From NCBI GenBank assembly GCA_951213105.1, contig OX578136.1:158177178-158241177 (forward strand): a stretch of 64,000 nt of DNA, given 5' to 3'. Positions 26,266-37,100 of this stretch are shown piece after piece. The position numbers and the translations under genes were made by a program. This DNA comes from Amaurobius ferox (taxonomy: Eukaryota > Arthropoda > Arachnida > Araneae > Amaurobiidae). The first letter of the stretch is position 1. Each line of letters opens with the position of its first letter. The notes beneath the pieces were generated by a model. That model saw nothing but the letters and a program-made list of their open reading frames with translations. It had not been told where the DNA came from and made no database searches.

Positions 26266-27585
26266 CAAGAAAGATCAATCATGCTTAAAGCATTGATTAT
26301 GGAACACTTTCCAACTTCAATGCAATTTTATTTAAACATCTCTAAAATGCAATACATTCCTCGGTATTATTTTAAAACTTATCACAATACTACATTAATT
26401 TATTATATTTGAAAACTTAAACCTTCATCGAAAAAAATGAACTTCATTCAAATGACGGCATTGAAATATAAATTGCCTGATTTAAATATCTCTAAAATGC
26501 GATACATTCCTCGGTAATATTTTTAAAAGCATCATAATACTACAATAATTTATTATATTTGAAAATTTCATCGAAAACAACTGACATTCATTCAAATGAC
26601 GTCATAGAAAAAATAACACGCCTGACTCTCTATAAAAGCAGCATTTTATTCATAACATTTTCCCATCCACTTCATTCAACACAGTACTAAAATAATCTAT
26701 TTTATTTAAAAACTTAAGACCATGGAGCTACAAATAATTAAACTCTATGCTTAAAACTTCATCGAAAAAAATTGTCCTTCTCTCTGTAAAATCAATGAAT
26801 ATTTCATTCATATCAGCTATAGAGGCTGCATGAGCTAAATAATTCTGCGTTAGAGAAATACAGCAATTCTTATACAACTCATCCTACATATTTTGCTGCT
26901 TACATTTTACATAAGTGAAAAATAGGCTTCGTTGTAGAAATAATCAAATTTGGATGATCATTTGAACTCAAATATATTGTAATTGCGTTGTTTCAGTATG
27001 TAGATGTACATAATTTAAGCAAAAATAAAGCGGTTTTAGGACGGATACAACACTTAATATGAATTAAAAGAACTTTAAAAATCACGATTTTGAGACAAGA
27101 TAGATGCCATATTTCATTTTGAAGTGGGTCGCGTGATCCTTTCATATCATGGTCACGTGATCGCTTCATATAAGAGGTGTAATTATTATATTAATTTTTA
27201 TTTTAAAAAACTAAATTTTTATTTTAAAAAACTTTTGCCGAAATTTTCTGTAAATATTTTATATAATAATTTGAATATTACCTAAAATTTTCAAAGCAAT
27301 TTGTGAATTTTAAATCCGCGTAAAAATGTTTGAAAAATTAGGTCCCTTAGGGTTCAATGTATTTCATTTTTTCAACCCGGGTTCATTCCAAAACTAATTG
27401 GGCGATACTATTCATTTATATTCCCATAGGTCCAACAGACTGTCTGAACAACATATTAAAATTTCATTTTGATGAAGTCATTTTTACGGCAGTTATCGTG
27501 CTAATGGACAGACATGCAGACTGACAGACAGAGAGAATGAACAAAGTCATAAACACTTTTCAACTTTGTTGTAAAGTGTTAAAAA
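26266..27585 (+). repeat. Dispersed repeat R1, copy B
   Basis: Starts 'caagaaagatcaatcatgc' and ends 'gtaaagtgttaaaaa'. In its first 380 bp a block of about 160 bp, from 'tttaaa.atctctaaaatgc' to 'aaatgacg', occurs twice. Further on are an AATAAA (about 27026), a CACGTG block, 'ttcattttgatgaagtcatttttacggcag' split over lines, a 'cagacagaga' run and the terminal hairpin 'aacactttt-caac-ttt-gttg-taaagtgtt'. There is no coding frame. Confidence 0.9.
26597..26638 (+). promoter_or_regulatory. Putative CRE + TATA promoter module in R1
   Basis: A palindromic TGACGTCA (26597-26604) lies 26 bases before TATAAAAG (26631-26638). The same pair is at 63139-63146 and 63175-63182. TATAAAAG also occurs at 30561-30568 and 61193-61200, with mutated CRE sites upstream. 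Conservation across copies suggests a Pol II promoter, but no transcript evidence is available. Confidence 0.45.
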
Positions 27586-27962
27586 CTATGATATAAAAGT
27601 CCGCTGTAGCACTTTCAGATCTAAAGCGATTCAGATCTAAAACTTTAAATGTTATTTTTGAAGCAGAAAATGAAGAAAGTATTGTCAAGAAACAAGGAAT
27701 TATATTACAAAAATTTATCACTTCAAAATTTTCGGCAATCGGTAGTAAACAAACCAGGAAGTGGTTACAGTTGAAGGCCACTGTTGCCAATGTACAAAAA
27801 TAATAATTTACAAAGTTAATAATTTTTAAAATTTAAATATCGATTGATAAACGCTGAAAGGTGTTTGTTCACCTTATGTGCGAAATTTAAAGGCCATGAT
27901 TTGTTTGTTTCCAAATTTTAAATGCTTATAATTTCGTCAAAAATCATCATAGATACTAGCGG
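27586..27962. other. Spacer between two facing R1 ends
   Basis: AT-rich sequence of 377 bp lying between the 3' ends of R1 copies B and C. No gene recognised. Confidence 0.5.
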
Positions 27963-28360
27963 TTTTTAACACTTTACAATATAGTTGAAAAGTGTTTATG
28001 ACTTTGTTCATTCTCTGTGTCTGCCTGTCTGTCTGTCTGTCCATTAGCACGATAACTGCCGTAAAAATGACTTTATCAAAATGAAATTTTAGTATGTTTT
28101 TCAGACGGTCTGTGGAACGTATGGGAATGTAAATGAATAATATCACCCAATTAGTTTTGGATTGAACTCGGGTTGATTAAATAAAATACATTGAACCGTA
28201 TGGAACCTAATTTTTCAAACATTTTTTAAGCGAATTTAAAATTCACAAATTGCTTCGAAAGTTTTAGGAAATATTCAAATTATCCCATAAAATATGTAAA
28301 AAAAAATTCAGTAAAATATGTTAGGTAGTTTTTTAAATAAAAATTGTTTAATATAGGGAG
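27963..28360 (-). repeat. Dispersed repeat R1, copy C (3' part only)
   Basis: The reverse complement of the last roughly 400 bp of R1: terminal hairpin at 27963-28000, then the 'gacagacaggcagaca' run, 'aaatgactttatcaaaatga' and 'aaattcacaaattgcttcga'. The 5' two-thirds are missing, as in a 5'-truncated retroelement. Confidence 0.88.
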
Positions 28361-29034
28361 AACAACAAATTCAATTAAATTCTGACTCTTGCTATATTCT
28401 CCAAAAAGAAAAACGAGATATATTTTATAATAAATAGCTTTCCAAGAGTTTATTTATATTTTTTTATCATGACCATGAGTAAAGTGTTTTCAAAAATCGT
28501 AACCAAGTAGGTCATATAGTACGAAAGATAGAATCAATATCGTTATAAGTAGAAATGGGTGAATAACACATTTCTCGAATTCGAGGATTCCAATCAGGCT
28601 GTGTAGAGTTAGTGAGTTTGTCGCCAATGTTAATTTAACCAAATGGGCGCTATTTTGTAAAAATGTTAAGATATTACATAAAATAGTTCTTCACTTCTGC
28701 TGGACTGTCAAATTGTGGGATGCAATCAGAAATAATTTTGCCATCCGCAAACCCAGCAAGTTTTTAATATAACGAGAAATTTATATATTTTAATTTTCTC
28801 CAATTCCTGAATGAAATTTTAGCATAAATTAAAAATCTTTAAGTGTGATTTTTGACAAGGGGAGGCGTGTTGGCATGCATTTTATTAGTATTCTTATTTT
28901 TCAAAAGTTTGTAAAATGTATTTAAACATTAAATGTTATTAAATTTATTTTCTAATCTACATTTTAAACGTGTTTTAATATGCATTAGCTACGCAGGCTT
29001 TTATTCAGCAACTACAGCAAATGATATAGTTCGC
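28361..29034. other. AT-rich noncoding DNA
   Basis: No gene recognised. Confidence 0.45.
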
Positions 29035-29508
29035 CGAGAGATAAAATAAAAAAAATATTTCCTATTGAGAAATATGTTCCCTTTTCATATGTAATACCAT
29101 GAGATAAATTTGATGATATCATTCTCGTGGATGTAGCTCATTCCATTCATGAAAAAAGATACTTTGAGTAATACTTTTGTATTTGAACGCCAATAGTCAT
29201 TCATCTGCTGTAAAATTAACTTACTTCTCCGTCCATAACGCTTGACGAGATTTTGGTGACGAATTTGGTGGAATGTCGCCAACTTGGAGACTTTTGTAAA
29301 TGTTGCTAAATTAACGATAAACTCGCCAAATGGATAAAAATGACTCTAAATCCATGAAAATGACAACTCATTGACGAAAATTCAATATCTTGGAAAGAAT
29401 GTGAATATCTACAATAAAAATAATCCATTTTTTTTTACTGTAAAAGTCGTAAATTCATTGCATTATATAAGTAAAGTTATGTGCTGCCCACATCAGATTT
29501 TTTTTACG
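29035..29508 (+). repeat. Dispersed repeat R2, 3' half
   Basis: Begins at the 'aaaatatttcctattgaga' position of R2 and continues to 'tgctgcccacatcagatttt'. The 5' half is missing. Confidence 0.88.
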
Positions 29509-30220
29509 TATTATCTGTTTATCTGAATTCTGAGCCAATGCAATTACAATTTTTTTTTATTTTAAATGATGAAATATACATTGATTTTACATATAGAGGC
29601 AGACGATTTATATTACAATGGCGTTATTTGAATGACGTTCATTTAGTGTAACTACCATGGATATAGAAAGAAGGAGATAAAACTCCTATGGAAGGAATGC
29701 TTAAAAATACCATAATATTTTGAGAATTATATGTAGGTGTCGCTAGTGCTAGTAAAGTCGTTGCTATTGCTAATTGACACAACAGAAAGGCGTAGTATTT
29801 AATATATGTATTTTTGATTAGTTTTAAATTAAGATTTAACTAATTATGTGTATAATTAACCAGTATTTTTTCATAATAGTAGGATAGAGTACAGAATGTA
29901 TGGAGATAAAAATAAATTGAAAGATAAAATAATTTTGAATGAGTCGTAATATTCGTTATTGTTTCAGTTCTAACGTGCATTGCGGTAATCATTTATTTTT
30001 ACAAAACTGACTGTTTAAAAAATAGTTTAGGTCTTTCACCATAGACATTCATGCAATGCAGCTTATCCCAGCGCCACCTAAATTATTGTCTTACGATATT
30101 GGCGTTTTCTTAATGTGAAGTTTTAACTCCTTACTTTTACCTCCATGGTTACTGCCAATGTATTTTTTATTGTCTTTTTTAAAGTTTTCAAATATAATAA
30201 ATTACTTTGATATTTGAAAT
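29509..30220. other. AT-rich noncoding DNA
   Basis: No gene recognised. Confidence 0.45.
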
Positions 30221-31340
30221 CAAGAACGATCAACCGTGCTTAAAGCATTGATTATGGAACACTTTCCAAATTCAATGCAATTTTATTTAAACATCTCTAA
30301 AATGCAATATATTCCTCGGTAATATTTTAAAATTTATCACAATGCTACATTAATTTATTATATTTGAAAACTTAAAAGTCCATCTAAAAAAATGAACTTC
30401 ATTCAAATGACGTCAATTAAATATAAATCGCCTGGCTTCTCGGTAATGTTTTTAACATTATCATAATACTACAATAATTTATTATATTTGAAAACTTCAT
30501 CAAAAACAACTGAAATTTATTCAAATGACACCATCGAAATGTAACACATCTGGCTCTCTCTATAAAAGCAGCATTTCATTCATAAGCATTTCCCCATTCA
30601 TTTCATTCATCACAATACTATAATAATTTATTTTATTTAAAAACTTAAGACCATGGATTTACAAGTAATTAAACTCTATGCTTAATCGAAAAAAATCGTT
30701 TTTCTATCTGTAAAATCAATGAATATTTCATTCATATCATCTATGCAGATTCCATGAGCTAAATAATTTTTCGTTAAAGAAATACAGCTATTCTTATACA
30801 ACTCATTCTACATAATTTGCTGTTTACATTTTACATAAGTGAAAAATAGGCTTCGTTGAAGACATAATCAAATTTGGATGATCATTTAAACTCAAATATA
30901 TTGTAATTGCGTTGTTTCAGTATGTAGATGCACAGAATTTAACCAAAATAAAGCGGTTTTAGGACGGATACAACACTCAATATGAATTAAAAAGAACTTT
31001 AAAAATCACGATTTTGAGACAAGATGAATGCCATATTTCATTTTGAAGTGGGTCACGTGATTTCTTCATAAAATGGTCACATGATCGTTTCATATAAGAG
31101 GTGTAAATATTATTTTAATTTTTATTTAAAAAACTACTGAATATATTTTGCTGAAATTTTTTTATATATTTTTTGGGATAATTTGAATATTACCTAGCAT
31201 TTTCGAAGCAATTTGTGAATTTTAAATCCGCTTAAAAAATTTTTGAAAAATTAGGTCCCATAGGGTTCAATGCATTTCATTTTTTCAACCCGGGTTCAAT
31301 CCAAAACTAATTGGGTGATATTACTCATTTATATTCCCAC
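30221..31340 (+). repeat. Dispersed repeat R1, copy D (3' end cut off)
   Basis: Follows R1 copy B block for block, including the 160-bp duplication, TGACGTCA at 30408-30415 and TATAAAAG at 30561-30568. It stops at 'catttatattccca', where other copies continue 'taggtcc.acagacc'. SINE sequence begins there instead. Confidence 0.9.
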
Positions 31341-31690
31341 TAGCAGCCTTTGGCGACCAGCCTGTTCCCTACCCTTGAAAATTCTGACCGTGGCAAATTC
31401 TGACCGTGGCAAACTCGCTGGCGCGACCTACCAGAAAAGTGTAAGGTAACTGGTTGAACGACCAGGAAGTGCCACCCAATTTAGATCGGAACCCAGTGGG
31501 GAAGGCATCCACAGGACCTTATCCTCCTTCCCCTATCAATGACCTCTCTGAAGGACTTACGGATCCACATGTTTAACGTGATCGTACTCTGCGTGAACAC
31601 GGCGGCAGTCTTGGTAGTGCGGGAATCGAACCTGGGCCTACTGAGTGCAACTCCCGCGAGCTAACCACTCGGCTACCGCGCCCTCCGCGA
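31341..31690 (-). mobile_element. tRNA-derived SINE, copy a
   Basis: On the minus strand the head holds an A box 'tagccgagtggttagc' (31660-31675) and a B box 'ggttcgattccc' (31621-31632), spaced as in a tRNA. The acceptor arm does not close, so this is not a working tRNA gene. The core carries 'catgtggatccgtaagtcct' and the tail 'ctaaattgggtggc' and 'ttaccttacac', as in the SINE at 50803. A 16-bp unit 'aaattctgaccgtggc' is doubled at about 31378-31410. Confidence 0.85.
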
Positions 31691-31694
31691 CAAT

Positions 31695-31912
31695 CTCCAT
31701 AACTTTCTTTTTAATCACCCAATTTAAACGGAAACCCAGTGGGAGACGAATCCACATGGACCGTACCCTCCTTCCCCTACCACCAACCTCTGGAAAGGAC
31801 TTACGGACCCACATGTTTAACGTGATCGTATTCCGCGTGAACACGACGGCAGTTTTGGCAGTGGCGGGAATAGAACCCGGGCCTACCGCTAACTTCCAGC
31901 GCGGTAATTTAC
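31695..31912 (-). mobile_element. tRNA-derived SINE, copy b (head truncated)
   Basis: The minus strand starts around the B box ('gcccgggttctattcccgcc') and continues through the same core ('catgtgggtccgtaagtcct', 'ggtaggggaaggaggg') to 'taaattgggtgattaaaaagaaag', which looks like the natural A-rich 3' end. It lies directly next to copy a in the same orientation. Confidence 0.83.
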
Positions 31913-31929
31913 AATTTAAAATAACCATA

Positions 31930-32110
31930 TGCTAAGCTCTTCATTCCATTATCATCATTCCATCGTTCCATTGTTCCATCATTTCAAATATCCATGAAAT
32001 TAAAATATCTATCGTTCCATCATTTAGAATATCCATAAAATTAAAATATCCACAAATTAAAATATCCATTTAAAAAATTCATATCGTTCCATCATTTAAA
32101 ATATAAATAT
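31930..32110. repeat. Irregular tandem repeat
   Basis: 'atcgttccatcatttaaaatat' variants and 'ccataaaattaaaatat' variants alternate three times. Confidence 0.7.
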
Positions 32111-32235
32111 AATAATTTCTACAATGCATATACTAAGCTCTTAATTTATTTAAAACCGGAAGCGCGGGAAACGGAAAGCAAACACTAATTCGATTTTTTT
32201 TTTGTCCCACCCATCGCTATGCATATTCAGAACTA

Positions 32236-32645
32236 GAGCTCCTCTACTACAGGCTGACTTATCAAGCATATTGAAGCCCATAGGGTTCCATACTACAGTT
32301 ACAGAATTTATGAAATAAGTGTTTAAAATAAATATTTTATATAAAAAAAGAAGTTTTAATTAGAATATTGTAGAACTTAGCTCGCACAAGTATGCTCCAG
32401 TACCAGGGGTCCAATTATTTATTAGCCACTGTTTTCGTCTTTCTTCGTTTCTAGGAAAGCGAAATAGCCCAAAACCCTTTCTAGAATGATTAGAGCAGTT
32501 CGGTGCAGAACAACCACCCATAATTATTTCAATTATACTTCCTAAAGGGAAAACACGAATCGAGCTAATGCTAATGGATTGAGCTTCCAGCTATGGTGGG
32601 CTTCAATATGCTTGATGAGTCAGCTCGTATATAAAGGAGCCTTAT
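32236..32645. mobile_element. Small inverted-repeat element (about 410 bp)
   Basis: Imperfect arms of about 55 bp: 32236-32291 ('gctgacttatcaagcatatt', 'gaagccca') and, inverted, 32590-32645 ('ggcttcaatatgcttgatga', 'gtcagc'). The centre has no coding sequence. Superfamily not assigned. Confidence 0.65.
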
Positions 32646-32734
32646 TCAGAACCGTGACGTCACCACCACCTAGAAACAGCTGGCGCCATTGAAACGCGTG
32701 CTTGAGGGAAACGGGCAATGGGAAATTGGAACTT

Positions 32735-33298
32735 CTTTCGCCCGTCGATGAATTTTAAAATCATGACTTCTTTAAAATTCCGATCTAGCGGCCAATTTTA
32801 ATTATTTCTTGACCAGATTCGTCTTGTAAGAAAGCCAGAAATTTGAGCTTTCTAAAAATGTAAATTATTAGTTGAAATTATGAGTACTTTTTACTATGCG
32901 AGAATTTAAAAACCAAAAACCTTTTTTTGAGCCAAAAGTGACTTTTGTTTTAAAATCTTTAAAAAATATTAGAAATCGAAATTGAGATTTGAAATTGATA
33001 TATTGTTACTCGCAATTGTCTGCTCTTTCCGATGGCGTGATTTGTTTTTTTTTTCTACTACATCTGGATCGTGGAGAAAAAAGGGCAAAATGGCAAAAAA
33101 CGGTCGAAATCGCATAAAACATTAAATAACAAAAGAAATAATTAAAATTTTAAAAATCGGTTTTCACGTGTCACCTCCCCCCCCCCCAGGTCTCCGATTG
33201 CCAAATTTCGTAGCTCTCCGACGCGCGGTCGCGAAACGTATAGTGTATAAGACACACAGACACATAGACGCAAAGACATTGCCTTCTATTATTTAAGA
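32735..33298 (-). repeat. Dispersed repeat R6, copy 2
   Basis: Inverted relative to 6885-7490. Read on the minus strand it starts 'tcttaaataatagaaggc' (preceded by 'a'), then 'aatgtctttgcgtctatgtg', 'gaccgcgcgtcgg' and a G-run. The opposite boundary is uncertain. Confidence 0.75.
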
Positions 33299-33376
33299 TA
33301 GGTCCCACAGACCGTCTGAACAACATACTATGAATGAACAAAGTCTTAAACACTTTTCAACTTTGTTGTAAAGTGT
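33299..33376 (+). repeat. R1 3'-end fragment
   Basis: 'ggtcccacagaccgtctgaa', 'caacatact' and then, after an internal deletion, 'gaatgaacaaagtc' and the terminal hairpin 'cttttcaactttgttgtaaa'. Confidence 0.85.
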
Positions 33377-34195
33377 TAAAAAAAAGTTTTTGCCGATTTT
33401 TCTCATTTCAACATCCACCGTCCCCTTAAAAATGTTCTGCCATATACATATATATAAGCGAAGCTGCATATTGAACTCATTTAAATATCTTACGACAATG
33501 AGATTACATATTTCTATAGAAGCGAAGGGATATTTTTCGCTGACCATTTCGTTAAAAAATTGTCGGTTCTATTATACGAGGATCTACCAAGTTTTTATAG
33601 ATTAAAATGTTCCACTGGACTAAGTTGTGTACCAAATTTCAGATCTTTAGGACGTATGAAAGTATGTTCAAAATGCCATCAAACAAGTTGAAACAGACAG
33701 ACTACCGTTGGACATGAGGAATTTAATAAAATATTTTAATGAAACAAATATCTTAAATTCAAAAATTGGGCAAAAAAATACTCTTGTCTAGCATTCTGTT
33801 GATTGTGACAGATTTGAAAACAAAACTAATCTGTTACTGACAACTGGGAAATTAAAACTCGACCGATCATTCTTTTTCTCCTCGAATGTCGCCGAGAAAA
33901 CTTCGCATTTCCTATATATACGGTGCAGCGAGCAATCCAAGCAAAAAATTGATGTGAGCAGCACATGACATTTCCTACAGATTCATTGATTTTTGCTTTC
34001 CTTATATACGTTACTTGAAGTGTTACGTTACGTGCGTGTTGTAGTACAAATCCACGCGTGTAACGTAATGAAATTAGATCCAGAATTTGGTTTTTATAAT
34101 TTCTCGTTTCATTAGGCGACTTGGCGCTTTCAGAAATGACGCCAGGCGATCGAAATACAAAATAAACTAAAATATCATAAGAAAGGTTTGTTTTT
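33377..34195. other. Noncoding DNA with broken R2 end fragments
   Basis: 'gtgagcagcacatgacattt' near 33955 and 'gctttccttatatacgtta' near 33994 look like R2 termini in mixed orientation. No gene is recognised. Confidence 0.4.
34023..34068. repeat. 46-nt hairpin
   Basis: Arms 'ttacgttacgtgcgtg' (34023-34038) and 'cacgcgtgtaacgtaa' (34053-34068) are complementary at 14 of 16 positions around a 14-base loop. Confidence 0.85.
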
Positions 34196-37100
34196 ACTTT
34201 CCTTATATACATAATGTATAAGGAAAGTATTGGGAAGGGTCGAAAATTCGAAGTCGAGTTTTCGACAGGAGAGCACGTTTCAAGCATCCCTGATCACGAA
34301 TCAAGCATTTTTGAGGTGATGTCTGTGTGTGTGTGTGTGTCAGTGAGACTGTGGAGACGATAACTAACGAACGAATGGACCGATTCGAACCAAATTTGGT
34401 ACAAAAATCACAATCCGTAAACACTGGAAGCCTATTGTTTTTATACGTAATCGAATGTTCAGAACCCCCCTAAATTTTCGAATGCAATATTAAAAAAATC
34501 GTTAAAAAATCAAAACCGCTAATAAAGTTTCGCAAATAGACATTTCTTATGTAATTTTTCATTAGAAAACGATTGGCATAAATTTTAGAACGCTAATATG
34601 AACCGTTCTCGAGATAGTGTACATTTTTCAAAAAAATTATGAAAAAGTCACATAAAAAAAATAAAAATTCCTATTGGGAAACATGTTCACTTTTCATATG
34701 TAATACCATGCGATAAATTGAGTGACATCATTCTCGTGGATCTAGCTCGTTCCATTCATGAAACAATATACTTTGAATAATACTTTTGTATTTGAACGCC
34801 AATATTCATTTATCTGCTGTAAGAATAACTTTTTTCTTAGTGCATAACTCTTGGCGAGATTTTGGCGACGAATTTGGCGGAATGTCGCCAACGTGGCGAC
34901 TTTTTTGAAATGTTGCCAAATTAATGAAAATCTCGCCAAATGGATAAAAATGATGCTAAATCAATAAAAATGACGACTAATTGTCGAAAATTCAATATCT
35001 TGGAAAGAATATTAGTATCTACTATAAGAAAATTCTATTACGTTCCTTATATACATAATGTATAAGGAAAGTATTGTGACGGGGTCGAAAATTCGAAATC
35101 GAGTTTTCGACGGGAGAGCACGTTTCAAGCATCCCTGATGACGAATTAAACATTTTTGAAGTGATGTCTGTGTGTGTGTGTGTGTGAAAGTATGTGTGTG
35201 TGTGTGTGAAAGTATGTGTTTGTGTGTGTGAAAGTATGTGTGTGTGCGAGAGAGAGTCTGTGAAGACGATAACTGTCAAACGAATGGCCCGATTCGATCC
35301 AAATTTGGTACAAAAATCACAATCCGTAAACACTGGAAGCCTATTGTTTTTATGCACAATCGAATGTTAAGAACACCCCTAAATTTTCAAATGAAATTTG
35401 GAAAAAATAGTCAAAAAATCAAAACCACTAATAAAGTTACGCATATAGACATTTCTTATGTAATTTTTCTTTAGAAAACGATTAACATAAATTTTAGAAC
35501 GCTAACATGAACCGTTCTCGAGATATTGCACATTTTTCAAAAAAATTATCAGAAAGTCATATAAAATAAAAAAAAATATTTCCTCTTGAGAGACAAGTTC
35601 ACTTTTCAGTAATACCATGCGATATAATGGATGACATCATTCTCGTGGATCTAGCTCGTTCCATTCATGAAAAAATATACTTTGAGGAATACTTTTGTAT
35701 TTGAACGCCAATATTCATTTATCTGCTGTAAGAATAACTTATTTCTTTGTCCATTATGCTTGGCGAGATTTTGGCGACGAATTTTGGCGGAATGTCGCCA
35801 ACTTGGCGAGTTTTTGAAATGTTGACAAATTAACGAAAATCTCGCCAAATGGATAAAAATGACGCTAAATCAATGAAATGACGACTAATTGTCGAAAATT
35901 CAATATCTTGGAAAGAATATTAGTATCTACTATAAGAAAAACCTATTTATTTTAGTGTAAAAGTGGTAAATTCATTACGTTATATAAGGAAAGTCATGTG
36001 TTGCCCACATCAGATTTTTTTTATATGCAATGGAATGTTCAGAACCCCCCTAAATTTTCGAGTGAAATTTTGAAAAAATCGTCAAAAAATCAAAACCACT
36101 ATTAAAGTTACGCAAATAGACATTTCTTATGTAATTTTTCATTAGAAAACGATTGACGTAACTTTTAAAACGCTAACATAAACATTTCCTTATATACATA
36201 ATGTATAAGGAAAGTATTGTGACGGGGTCGAAAATTCGAAATCGAGTTTTCGACGGGAGAGCACGTTTCAAGCATCTCTGATCACGAATCAAACATTTTT
36301 GAAGTGATGTCTGTGTTTGTGTGTGTATGTGTGTGTGTGTGAAAGTATGTGTGTCTGTGTCAGTGAGACTGTGGAGACGATAACTAACGAACGAATTAAC
36401 CGATTCGAACCAAATTTGGTACAAAAATCACAATCCTTAAACAGTGGGAGCCTATTGTTTTTATACGTAATCGAATGTTCAGAACCCTCCTAAATTTTCG
36501 AATAAAATTTTGAAAAAATCGTCAAAAAATCAAAACCACTAATAAAGTTACGAAAAAAGACATTCCTCATGTAATTTTTCATTAGAAAACGATTGACATA
36601 AATATTAGAACGCTAATATGAACCGTTCTCGAGATATTGCACATTTTTCAAAAAAATTATTAAAAACTCATATAAAATGAAAAAAAAATATTTTCTATTG
36701 AGAAACATGTTCACTTTTCATATGTAATACCATGCGATAAATTGGGTGACATCATTCTCGTGGATCTAGCTCGTTCCATTCATGAAAATATATACTTTGA
36801 GTAATACTTTTGTATTTGAACGTCAATAGTCATTTATCTGCTGTAAGGACAACTTATTTCTTCGTCCATAACGCTTGGCGAGATTATGGCGACAAATTTG
36901 GCAGAATGTCGCCAACTTGGCGACTTTTTGAAATGTTGCCAAATTAACGAAAATCTCGTCAAATGGATAAAAATGACGCTAAATCAATGAAAATGACGAC
37001 TAATTGTGGAAAACTCATTATCTTGGAAAGAATATAAGTATTTACTATAAGAAAAACCTATTACTTTCCTTATATATTTAATAAATGAGGAAAGTATTGT

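Noticed and set aside
26266..27585. R1 as the long TIR of the neighbouring MULE
   Set aside because: No inverted partner on the other side of the transposase, and most R1 copies stand alone.
31613..31690. Possible tRNA gene on the minus strand
   Set aside because: Same reason: no acceptor pairing, and the SINE core follows.
35022..35357. Open frames with His/Thr runs in the R2 copies (also 12262-12597, 34203-34424, 36173-36424)
   Set aside because: Translations of GT/CA tracts within repeats.
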